Source: AC-69 sp036519575
GTDB lineage: Bacteria > Actinomycetota > UBA4738 > HRBIN12
DNA length: 7,106 nt
Direction: 5' to 3'
NCBI GenBank assembly: GCA_036519575.1
Contig: DATDKZ010000035.1
Coordinates: 1-7,106 of the forward strand
The notes under the pieces are model-generated. The model ran no database searches, had not been told where the DNA came from, and saw only the letters and a program-made list of their open reading frames with translations. Made by a program: the position numbers and the translations under genes. How positions within the stretch are numbered: the first letter of the stretch is position 1; every line of letters starts with the position of its first letter. This document shows, piece by piece, positions 1 to 5,228 of this stretch.

Positions 1-76
1 TGTCCCGGAACCCGGCCCGGCGCATCGCCAGCGCGCGGTCGATGGCGCTGATCGGCGATGACAACGTGAGCGTCAC
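1..76 (-). CDS. Possible 5' end of a minus-strand gene (partial)
   Basis: Reading leftward from a GTG at 76, the minus strand stays open to the window edge and gives 25 residues, VTLTLSSPISAIDRALAMRR followed by AGFRD. The same frame is open further upstream to an ATG at 130, so the start is uncertain. No good Shine-Dalgarno precedes either start. The peptide does not prove a function. From memory of actinobacterial gene order (thiL, thiD, then rpmB on the other strand, then a DAK-type gene and recG), a gene in this direction is expected here. The short hydrophobic/basic helix ending in AGFRD could fit the start of a RecG wedge region, but this is a guess. In GC-rich DNA a 25-codon open frame is weak evidence on its own. 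Confidence 0.2.
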   Translation of the reverse strand, partial: MTLTLSSPISAIDRALAMRRAGFRD

Positions 77-124
77 GACGGGCCGGTCAGTTCGGTCGGC
101 GGCGCGGAGCCCACACTCTGGTTC

Positions 125-130
125 TACCAT
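125..130 (+). promoter_or_regulatory. Candidate -10 box for the thioredoxin-like lipoprotein gene
   Basis: TACCAT fits the TAnnnT -10 pattern and ends exactly 7 nt before the ATG at 138. That is the usual distance from a -10 box to the transcription start, so the mRNA would begin at or next to the start codon. No convincing -35 hexamer is visible. The box explains why none of the candidate ATGs of this gene has a ribosome binding site. Confidence 0.35.
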
Positions 131-137
131 GCACTTC

Positions 138-698
138 ATGATGCTCCACCGGATGGCCGTCGCGTCCGCCGTCATCGCGTTGGCGTTGCCGGCATGCACG
201 GGCGTCGCCTCGGACGTGGGCGGAGACGACTGGACGCCGGTTCCGGCGCGGAACGCGGCGCAGGCGCCGCTCCTTCCGACCGACGCGTTGGCCCTTCCCG
301 GATTCGACTTCCCAACCTTCCAGCGACTCCTCGCCCAGCTGAAGGGAACCCCCGTGGTCGTGAACGTCTGGGCGGCGTGGTGTGAGCCGTGCCGGACAGA
401 AGCCCCGGACCTGGCGACCGCATCCCGCTCGTACGGCTCCCGCGTCCAGTTCCTGGGGGTCGACATCCTGGACACACGGTCCTCGGCCAGGGCCTTCATG
501 GCCGAGTACGGATGGTCCTACCCGAGCGTCTTCGATACCAGTGCCGAGATCCGCAACGGCCTGGGGTTCGTTGGGCAGCCCGACACGATCTTCTACGACG
601 CTAACGGCCGCATCGCCAAGACCTGGCAGGGACCGCTCACGGCCGCGGCCCTTTCGATGGGGATCGATCGCATCCTCCCTGGGAGCCAGGCCGGCTGA
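138..698 (+). CDS. Thioredoxin-fold (TlpA/ResA-like) lipoprotein
   Basis: Predicted membrane-anchored extracytoplasmic thiol-disulfide oxidoreductase of 186 residues. The N-terminus (MMLHRMAVASAVIALALPAC) is a short basic region, a hydrophobic core and a lipobox-like LPAC, so Cys20 is the likely lipidated residue. The thioredoxin core follows: a strand VVVNVWAAW, the redox pair WCEPC (Cys82 and Cys85), then LGVDILD, and the cis-proline loop GFVGQPDTIFYDANG (Pro148). This is the TlpA/ResA pattern; such proteins reduce or oxidise disulfides in exported substrates, for example apocytochrome c, but no partner is encoded nearby. The frame is open upstream to ATG 42, but that start would put about 30 polar residues ahead of the signal peptide. 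Start 138 gives a clean signal peptide and sits 7 nt after a TACCAT box; ATG 129 and 141 are close alternatives. It ends 47 bp before rpmB on the same strand. Family is confident; start and substrate are not. Confidence 0.85.
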   Translation: MMLHRMAVASAVIALALPACTGVASDVGGDDWTPVPARNAAQAPLLPTDALALPGFDFPTFQRLLAQLKGTPVVVNVWAAWCEPCRTEAPDLATASRSYGSRVQFLGVDILDTRSSARAFMAEYGWSYPSVFDTSAEIRNGLGFVGQPDTIFYDANGRIAKTWQGPLTAAALSMGIDRILPGSQAG

Positions 699-729
699 GG
701 CCCCAGCCAGGCACGACGGAAGCGTCTGC

Positions 730-735
730 TACCCT
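730..735 (+). promoter_or_regulatory. Candidate -10 box for rpmB
   Basis: TACCCT matches TAnnnT and ends 10 nt before the rpmB ATG, predicting a leader of only about 3-4 nt. No Shine-Dalgarno is placed usefully in front of rpmB; the nearest purine run, GGAAG at 718-722, is over 20 nt away. No clear -35 is seen. Co-transcription from the upstream lipoprotein gene remains possible. Confidence 0.3.
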
Positions 736-745
736 TACGCGCGCC

Positions 746-937
746 ATGGCAGCCGTCTGCGATATCTGTGGGAAGAAGCCGTCCTTCGGTAAGCGGGTAT
801 CCCATTCGCACCACCGGACCAACCGTCGGTTCGACCCGAACGTCCAGCGGGTCCGGGCTGTCGTGAACGGGTCGCCGAAGCGGATCTACGCCTGCACCAG
901 CTGCCTGAAGGCCGGCAAGGTCCAGCGGGCCGGCTAG
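746..937 (+). CDS. rpmB: 50S ribosomal protein L28 (bL28), zinc-ribbon form
   Basis: A 63-residue protein that is a structural part of the large ribosomal subunit. It begins MAAVCDICGKKPSFGKRVSH and carries two CxxC pairs, Cys5/Cys8 and Cys50/Cys53 (YACTSC), which in the C+ form of L28 bind one zinc ion. The stretch SHSHHRTNRRFDPN followed by VQRVRAVVNG is the conserved L28 core, rich in basic residues for rRNA contact. Length is normal for the short bacterial form. It is convergent with thiD, with 20 bp between the two stop codons. In many bacteria the cysteine-containing L28 has a cysteine-free paralog used under zinc limitation; whether this genome has one cannot be seen here. No ribosome binding site is evident, so translation may be near-leaderless. 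Confidence 0.97.
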   Translation: MAAVCDICGKKPSFGKRVSHSHHRTNRRFDPNVQRVRAVVNGSPKRIYACTSCLKAGKVQRAG

Positions 938-959
938 GTCCCGCCGTTTCGGGCCCGCT
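924..959. terminator. Possible bidirectional hairpin between rpmB and thiD
   Basis: AGCGGGCC (924-931) is a perfect 8-bp inverted repeat of GGCCCGCT (952-959), with a 20-nt loop that could form a smaller imperfect stem (GGTCCCG against CGGGCCC, one mismatch). The hairpin spans the stop codons of both convergent genes, where a shared terminator would be expected. There is no T-run on either side, so it is not a classical intrinsic terminator, and GC-rich sequence makes such stems by chance. Confidence 0.25.
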
Positions 960-1770
960 ACGGGGGACGGATCCCCCATATTGGATCGACGGGTCCGATG
1001 CCCTGGCCGATGTCCAGCGCGTGGCGGATGGCCTCGGTGACGAAGGCCTTCCCCTTCCGGACCGCGTCGAGCAGGTCATCGCCCCGGGCGAGGTGGGCCG
1101 CGATCGCGGACGATAGGACACACCCAGTGCCATGCGTGTTCGCCGTGTCGATGCGCTCAGCTTCCACCCAGAGCAATCGGGTCCCATCGAAGAACAGGTC
1201 GTCGGAGCGGTCGCCGGAAAGGTGCCCTCCCTTCACCAGGACGGCCTCGGGGCCGAACGACCGGATGGCTTCTGCGGCCTCCTTCATCGACGCCGCCGAG
1301 TCCACCCGGAAGCCCGTCAGGCCGCTCGCCTCCGGAAGGTTCGGCGTGACCAGGACCGCCAGCGGCAGGATGCGCTCGCGGAGAGCCCTCACGGCATCGT
1401 CGGCGAGCAACGGGTGTCCGTGCTTGGACATGAACACCGGATCGACCACCAGGTTCGGAACCCGGGTCTCGGCGACCGCGTCGGCAACGGCCTCCACGAT
1501 GGCGGCCGACGCAAGCATCCCGGTCTTCGCGGCATCGACGCCGATGTCGCTCACCACGGCCCGGATCTGGTCTGCCACCGTCTCTGGCGACAGCTCCTCG
1601 TAGCCGCTCACTCCCTTCGTGTTCTGTACGGTGACTGCGGTGACGGCGGACATGCCGTAGACGCCGAGGGCGGCGAACGTCTTCAGGTCGGCCTGGATCC
1701 CGGCACCGCCGCCGGAGTCCGATCCTGCGATCGTGAGGGCTCTTGGCCGCTCGCCGTCATCCCGGGACAA
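958..1770 (-). CDS. thiD: Hydroxymethylpyrimidine (phosphate) kinase ThiD
   Basis: Bifunctional HMP/HMP-phosphate kinase of the ribokinase fold. It phosphorylates 4-amino-5-hydroxymethyl-2-methylpyrimidine to HMP-pyrophosphate for thiamine synthesis in the cytoplasm. With the TTG start at 1770 it has 270 residues, the usual size. Visible motifs are ALTIAGSDSGGGAGIQADLK (residues 11-30, substrate-binding glycine-rich segment), TAVTVQNT near 44-51, VVDPVFMSKHGHPLL (about 108-122), VTPNLPEA (about 141-148), and the anion-hole/catalytic signature NTHGTGC with Cys217. The frame is open upstream to an ATG at 1857, but that would overlap thiL by about 100 bp and add a non-conserved tail. The TTG has an AAAGGA ribosome binding site at 1781-1786 and overlaps the end of thiL by 14 bp, implying translational coupling in a thiL-thiD operon. 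A ThiE domain fusion, seen in some relatives, is absent. Confidence 0.95.
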   Translation of the reverse strand: MSRDDGERPRALTIAGSDSGGGAGIQADLKTFAALGVYGMSAVTAVTVQNTKGVSGYEELSPETVADQIRAVVSDIGVDAAKTGMLASAAIVEAVADAVAETRVPNLVVDPVFMSKHGHPLLADDAVRALRERILPLAVLVTPNLPEASGLTGFRVDSAASMKEAAEAIRSFGPEAVLVKGGHLSGDRSDDLFFDGTRLLWVEAERIDTANTHGTGCVLSSAIAAHLARGDDLLDAVRKGKAFVTEAIRHALDIGQGIGPVDPIWGIRPP

Positions 1771-2761
1771 AGTGATCCCATCCTTTGGGCTCGAGCGGTG
1801 ACTCCCGACCCTCGGCGTCCACTGCGACGAGCCCCTCATCGATGATGACGCCGACATCGGTGAGCGTCACTCCGAACCGCTCGTGCAGGTCGTCCCGCGC
1901 CCGTGAGAGGTTCGTGAGGTCGATCGTGGCGAGCAGCTCGTAGTCCTCTCCGCCCGCCAGCGCGAGCTCCCGGGGGTCGACCTCCAGGAACTCCGCGGCC
2001 TTGAGGAGCGGGGGAGCCACCGGCACACGAGGCAGCTGCAGCCGGCTCCCCACCCCGCTCGCCGCGCACAAGCGGGACAAGTCCTTGGCCAGCCCGTCCG
2101 ACAGGTCCATCATGGCCGTCGCCCCGGCCTGGGCGAGTGTCTGCCCCTCGCCCACCCGGGCCACCGGCCGAGCCTGGGCGTCCAACAGCTCCCGACCCCA
2201 CGGCTCGGCCAGCGCCCGTAATAGCTTCGCCGGGTCGACTCGGGAGAGCAGGAACCCGCCCGCCGCCGCACCGAGCGACCCGGTGACCACCACGATGTCG
2301 CCCGGCCGAGCCCCCGAGCGCGTCACGGCGTGCCTCGACCCGACCTCGCCAACGACCGCGACGGCGATGACGACGGCGTCGGCGCGGTTCGTGTCGCCGC
2401 CCACGAGCGCCAACGCGTACTCGTCGCACGCGGCCCGCATTCCCCCGAAGAGCTCCATCACCCAGGCGGCGTCGATGTCGACGGGGATCCCCAGCGACAC
2501 CATCGCGTACCGGGGACTGGCGGCCACGGCCGCGATGTCGGACACGTTCACCACGATCGCCTTGGCCCCGAGATCCCTTGCCGAGATCGTTGAGCGCTCG
2601 AAGTGCACGCCCTCGACCAACATGTCCGTGGTGAGGACCAGGGACCCGGTCCCGGGTTCAACGACGGCGGCGTCATCGCCGATCCCAACCTGAACGCCGG
2701 GGAGCTCCCCGGAGAGCACCTTCCGGATGGCCTCGACCAGCTCCTCCTCGGTCAGCTCCAT
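1757..2761 (-). CDS. thiL: Thiamine-monophosphate kinase ThiL
   Basis: ATP-dependent kinase that converts thiamine monophosphate to thiamine pyrophosphate, the last step of the pathway; 334 residues, normal length. Its AIRS/PurM-like fold is shown by GIGDDAAVV (27-34, metal and ATP binding), TTDMLVEGVHF (44-54), NVSDIAAVAASPRY (72-85), the aspartate motif GGDTNRAD (121-128), MMDLSDGLAKDL (217-228), GGEDYELLATID (270-281) and the characteristic ending KGWDHF. The frame is open further upstream to 3112, but that extension runs antisense into pckA and is not conserved-looking. The ATG at 2761, giving MELTEEELVEAIR, matches a typical ThiL start. Its ribosome binding site is weak (AAGGG about 14 nt upstream). 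It is the first gene of a two-gene thiL-thiD operon and is divergent from pckA. The leader of about 60 nt is too short for a TPP riboswitch. Confidence 0.96.
   Translation of the reverse strand: MELTEEELVEAIRKVLSGELPGVQVGIGDDAAVVEPGTGSLVLTTDMLVEGVHFERSTISARDLGAKAIVVNVSDIAAVAASPRYAMVSLGIPVDIDAAWVMELFGGMRAACDEYALALVGGDTNRADAVVIAVAVVGEVGSRHAVTRSGARPGDIVVVTGSLGAAAGGFLLSRVDPAKLLRALAEPWGRELLDAQARPVARVGEGQTLAQAGATAMMDLSDGLAKDLSRLCAASGVGSRLQLPRVPVAPPLLKAAEFLEVDPRELALAGGEDYELLATIDLTNLSRARDDLHERFGVTLTDVGVIIDEGLVAVDAEGRESPLEPKGWDHFVPG
1781..1786 (-). promoter_or_regulatory. Ribosome binding site deciding the TTG start of thiD
   Basis: On the minus strand AAAGGA lies 10 nt before the TTG at 1770. It sits inside the last codons of thiL, within those for the conserved ThiL ending PKGWDHF, so the same bases encode the end of ThiL and load ribosomes for ThiD. 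No comparable site precedes the ATG at 1857. Confidence 0.6.
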
Positions 2762-2823
2762 GGCATCGGTTCCGACCCTTCGCGTGGCCCGCCGTCGGCA
2801 ATCTGGTGGACGAGGTCCTCGGG

Positions 2824-2829
2824 TAGAAT
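2824..2829 (+). promoter_or_regulatory. Candidate -10 box for pckA
   Basis: TAGAAT is a near-consensus TAnnnT hexamer in the 136-bp spacer between thiL and pckA. It predicts a transcription start near 2836 and a 5' leader of about 60 nt. No good -35 hexamer lies 16-18 bp upstream, so it may need an activator or another sigma factor. A weaker second candidate, TAGCCT, is at 2831-2836. Confidence 0.5.
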
Positions 2830-2832
2830 CTA
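2827..2832 (-). promoter_or_regulatory. Candidate -10 box for the thiL-thiD operon, overlapping that of pckA
   Basis: The minus strand of 2827-2832 reads TAGATT, another TAnnnT hexamer. It shares three bases with the plus-strand TAGAAT, so the 9-bp TAGAATCTA (2824-2832) is a near-palindrome that can serve as a -10 in both directions. It predicts a start near 2820 and a leader of about 60 nt before the thiL ATG. No convincing -35 is seen on this strand. Confidence 0.4.
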
Positions 2833-2867
2833 GCCTCTCATCAGGCACGCGGCTCCGTCCCGGGCCG

Positions 2868-2886
2868 TCGATCGTCGAGTGATCGA
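2868..2886. repeat. Inverted repeat in the pckA leader (operator or hairpin candidate)
   Basis: TCGATC (2868-2873) and GATCGA (2881-2886) are perfect inverted 6-bp arms with a 7-nt spacer. The right arm touches the first base of the pckA ribosome binding site. It could be a repressor site downstream of the promoter, or an RNA hairpin that limits access to the ribosome binding site. The match is short, so chance is possible. Confidence 0.35.
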
Positions 2887-2891
2887 AGGAG
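2886..2891 (+). promoter_or_regulatory. Ribosome binding site deciding the TTG start of pckA
   Basis: AAGGAG, within GAAGGAG, lies 6 nt before the TTG at 2898. It is the best-placed Shine-Dalgarno in the window on the plus strand and fixes an otherwise ambiguous start. Confidence 0.8.
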
Positions 2892-2897
2892 TATCCA

Positions 2898-4415
2898 TTG
2901 CTGGTCGAGGCGCGAACCGTCCACCTGAACCCCTCACCCGAGGAGCTGCGGAGCTTCACCGAGGAGATGCCAGAGTGCCGGATCACGGAGTTCGGCAACG
3001 TGAACGTGCAGACGCGGGTAACCTCCCGCTCCGCAGGCAGCACATTCGTGGTCACGGACGACCCGGCGTCGGCGAGCGGTAAGACCATGACCCGCGAGGA
3101 GTACGCGCGCATCGCCTCGATGCAGGATGCCTATCTGGCCAAACAGGACGTCGTGGTCATCGACGGGGCCATCGGCAACGATGAGAGCTTTCGGACGCCG
3201 GCCCGCCTCACGATCGAGAAGGCCAACGCCAACATCGCCGGCATGCAGCAGAAGCTGTACTTCCCGGTCAACGCCGGTGAGCCGGACGTCGAGGTCATCT
3301 ATACGCCGAACCTGACCGCGCCGGGCTACCCGGACGACCGCGTCATCGCCGTGGACCTGGCGAACGGCGTGACCCGGGTGCTCAACTCCGACTACTTCGG
3401 CGAGTCGAAGAAGGGCGGCCTTCGGATGTGGAACACGATCGTCTACGACCGGGGCGGCTTGGGCCTCCACGCCGGGTGCAAGGTCATCCCCACAGACGGC
3501 GGCGAGAAGGTGTTCCTCATCATCGGCCTGTCGGGGACGGGCAAGACCACCACCACCTTCACCACCCAGAACGACTCGTTGCCCGTCCAGGACGACTTCG
3601 TGGCCCTCATGCCCGGCGGAAAGGTGTACGGCACCGAGAACGGGTGCTTCGCCAAGACGTTCAGCCTCGACCCCGACTTCGAGCCGAACATCTTCCGCGC
3701 CGTCACCCAGCCGACCGCCTACCTCGAGAACGTGTACCAGGACGAGGGGCGCACGGTGAACTTTTTCGAGACGTCGTACACGAAGAACGGCCGGGCCGTG
3801 TTCGGCATGGATGACCTGGGGAGCTTCCGAGACGCTCGCACGATCGGCTCCGTCGATCGCCTGCTGATCCTGAACTGGAACGAGAACATCATTCCGGCCG
3901 TGGCCAAGCTGTCGCAGGAGCAGGCAGCCGCGTACTTCATGCTCGGCGAGACCACCGGCACGTCGGCGGGGGGCAAGGCCGAGGAAGGCAAGTTCCTCCG
4001 GGTGCCGGGGACCAACCCGTTCTTCCCCATGCCCCATGGGCTCCAGGGCAACCGCATCCTCGAGTTGCTGGCGTCCCATCCACTCGAGGTGTTCCTCCTG
4101 AACACGGGTCGTGTGGGTGGCAGGGAGGACGACGAACGGTCGAAGAAGGTGAAGATCCCACACTCATCGGCCGTGGTGAAGGCCATCGCCGAGGGCACGA
4201 TCGCCTGGACCGAGGATCCGGACTTCGGCTACCTCGTCGCCGAGGCGGTCCCCGGGATCGAGGACGCCGAGCTGCTCCAGCCTCGTCGGCTGTACGAGCG
4301 GCAGGGACGTCAGGCCGACTACGCCGACATGGTCGCCCGGTTCAAGGAAGAGCGGCGGGCCCACCTGTTGGGTTTCCCCGAGCTCTCGAAGGAGATCGTC
4401 GCCGCCGTCGGGTGA
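2898..4415 (+). CDS. pckA: Phosphoenolpyruvate carboxykinase (ATP), divergent short form
   Basis: Predicted to convert oxaloacetate plus ATP to phosphoenolpyruvate, CO2 and ADP, the entry to gluconeogenesis. It has 505 residues, somewhat shorter than the usual 530-540. Aligned by eye with E. coli PckA from memory: RS at 44-45 matches the Arg65 region; YFGESKKGG (Tyr166, Lys171, Lys172) matches the YGGEMKKG metal site; His191 in GLHAGC matches His232; IIGLSGTGKTTTT holds the P-loop (210-218); QDD (Asp232, Asp233) matches the kinase-2 DD; GCFAKTF (249-255), EPNIFRAV and LENV follow; Arg299 in NGRAVFGM matches Arg333. Further on, the usual SGFTAKLAGTE is LGETTGTSAGG (349-359) and VNTGWNG is LNTGRVGG (401-408), so the adenine and C-terminal lid regions differ. 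The TTG start is set by AAGGAG 6 nt upstream. It is divergent from thiL and ends 6 bp from the convergent permease. The common actinobacterial enzyme is the GTP type, so an ATP type is notable. Family certain; nucleotide specificity inferred. Confidence 0.93.
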   Translation: MLVEARTVHLNPSPEELRSFTEEMPECRITEFGNVNVQTRVTSRSAGSTFVVTDDPASASGKTMTREEYARIASMQDAYLAKQDVVVIDGAIGNDESFRTPARLTIEKANANIAGMQQKLYFPVNAGEPDVEVIYTPNLTAPGYPDDRVIAVDLANGVTRVLNSDYFGESKKGGLRMWNTIVYDRGGLGLHAGCKVIPTDGGEKVFLIIGLSGTGKTTTTFTTQNDSLPVQDDFVALMPGGKVYGTENGCFAKTFSLDPDFEPNIFRAVTQPTAYLENVYQDEGRTVNFFETSYTKNGRAVFGMDDLGSFRDARTIGSVDRLLILNWNENIIPAVAKLSQEQAAAYFMLGETTGTSAGGKAEEGKFLRVPGTNPFFPMPHGLQGNRILELLASHPLEVFLLNTGRVGGREDDERSKKVKIPHSSAVVKAIAEGTIAWTEDPDFGYLVAEAVPGIEDAELLQPRRLYERQGRQADYADMVARFKEERRAHLLGFPELSKEIVAAVG

Positions 4416-4425
4416 GTCCGCTCAC
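4412..4425. repeat. Short inverted repeat across two convergent stop codons
   Basis: GTGAG (4412-4416) and CTCAC (4421-4425) form a 5-bp stem with a TCCG loop. The arms contain the TGA of pckA on the plus strand and the TGA of the permease gene on the minus strand. There is no T-tract, and the stem is too short to claim as a terminator. It is simply the only structure in the 6-bp gap. Confidence 0.25.
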
Positions 4426-5228
4426 GCCACCACGTCGCGGCGCGAGAACGACACCAGGGCGACCGTCAGGAACACGGCCGTGTACAGGGCCGAGACGAGG
4501 AGGCCCCCGCGCATTCCGCTCCACTCGACGGGGAACCGGAACAGATCGGTGAAGGACAGCCACCCGTGGGTGGGCAGGAACGGGTGGATGACCCGGAGGC
4601 TTGGGATCTGGTCGGCGACCTCGCTGGCGATGCCGAGGACGACCGTGGCCACGATGGCCCCCGGCCCCGAGTCCGTGAGCGACGAGATACACACGCCGAT
4701 GGCCGCGATCCCGGACACGCCGAGCAGGATGTAACCCGCCGCGGCGAGGATCCGTAGAGAAGCCTGGGCCACCGAGAGGGTCGTGCCAGACAGCGTGGGC
4801 AGCGGCTCGAACCCGAACACCACGCCGCCCCAGAACGCGCCGCATCCCACGACCCACAGCAGGAGGAGGCCGAGGAGCGCCATGGCCGCGGCGTACTTGG
4901 CCAGGACGAGCCGCGTACGAGCCACCGGCCGGACCAGGAGGTACCGAAGCGTCCCCGCTTGCGCTTCGCCGGCGATGCCATCGCCGGCGAGGAGCCCCGC
5001 GGCGAGCGGCAGGAAGAACGGCTGGATGACCGCCAGGCCGGTGAGCGGGGCGAACAGCCCGTTGCGCAAGATCTGGAACAGGAACGGCGGCGCGTCCTCG
5101 GAGGCGGCAGGCGTGGGTGGCGACAGCTTGAGAGCGATGACGATCAGTACCGGGATGCCGCCGAGGGCAGCCGCGAGCAAGTAGGTCCGCCACCGGCGCC
5201 ACGCTTTCATCAGCTCAACCCTGAACAC
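4422..5228 (-). CDS. ABC-2 type transporter permease
   Basis: Integral membrane subunit of an ABC-2 family transporter, 268 residues. It starts with a cytoplasmic amphipathic stretch, FRVELMKAWRRWRTY, typical of this family. About six hydrophobic segments follow, near 16-34, 60-82, 113-138, 155-182, 189-203 and 241-260. After the second comes the family hallmark AGDGIAGEAQAGTLRYLL and VRPVARTRLVLAKY (81-112), the cytoplasmic loop that contacts the ATPase. It ends with FSRRDVVA, a usual ABC-2 ending. The GTG start at 5228 has GGAGGG 5 nt upstream and overlaps the ATPase gene by 14 bp; an ATG at 5210 is an alternative. As the last gene of the operon with a BcrA-type ATPase, it probably forms a homodimeric or two-plus-two exporter. 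The substrate cannot be read from sequence. Confidence 0.9.
   Translation of the reverse strand: MFRVELMKAWRRWRTYLLAAALGGIPVLIVIALKLSPPTPAASEDAPPFLFQILRNGLFAPLTGLAVIQPFFLPLAAGLLAGDGIAGEAQAGTLRYLLVRPVARTRLVLAKYAAAMALLGLLLLWVVGCGAFWGGVVFGFEPLPTLSGTTLSVAQASLRILAAAGYILLGVSGIAAIGVCISSLTDSGPGAIVATVVLGIASEVADQIPSLRVIHPFLPTHGWLSFTDLFRFPVEWSGMRGGLLVSALYTAVFLTVALVSFSRRDVVA

Noticed and set aside
83..98. Glutamate in place of the Q-loop glutamine in the ABC ATPase (residues 83-98 of that protein) as evidence of a dead ATPase
   Set aside because: The IEEPAFY form is normal in BcrA-like ATPases, and all other ATP-binding motifs are intact.
693..708. GGCTG-AGGCCC-CAGCC hairpin just after the thioredoxin-like gene
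   Set aside because: A 5-bp stem without a T-tract in GC-rich DNA is not enough to call a terminator, and rpmB follows on the same strand.
2762..2897. TPP riboswitch upstream of thiL
   Set aside because: The predicted leader is about 60 nt and I see no conserved thi-box pairing elements; it is too short for the aptamer.
2762..3112. Upstream extension of thiL to a start at 3112
   Set aside because: It would cross the whole divergent spacer and run antisense into pckA. ATG 2761 gives a normal-length ThiL with a typical N-terminus.
2934..4163. A 409-codon open frame on the minus strand across pckA
   Set aside because: It is antisense to a gene with unmistakable PEP carboxykinase motifs. Its translation is rich in Val, Gly, Arg and His with no recognisable domain, as expected of a GC-rich shadow frame.
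4342..5202. A 286-codon minus-strand frame overlapping the permease gene
   Set aside because: It is Arg/Gly/Pro-rich and lacks membrane segments or motifs. The frame of 4422-5228 has clear ABC-2 features and a good ribosome binding site.
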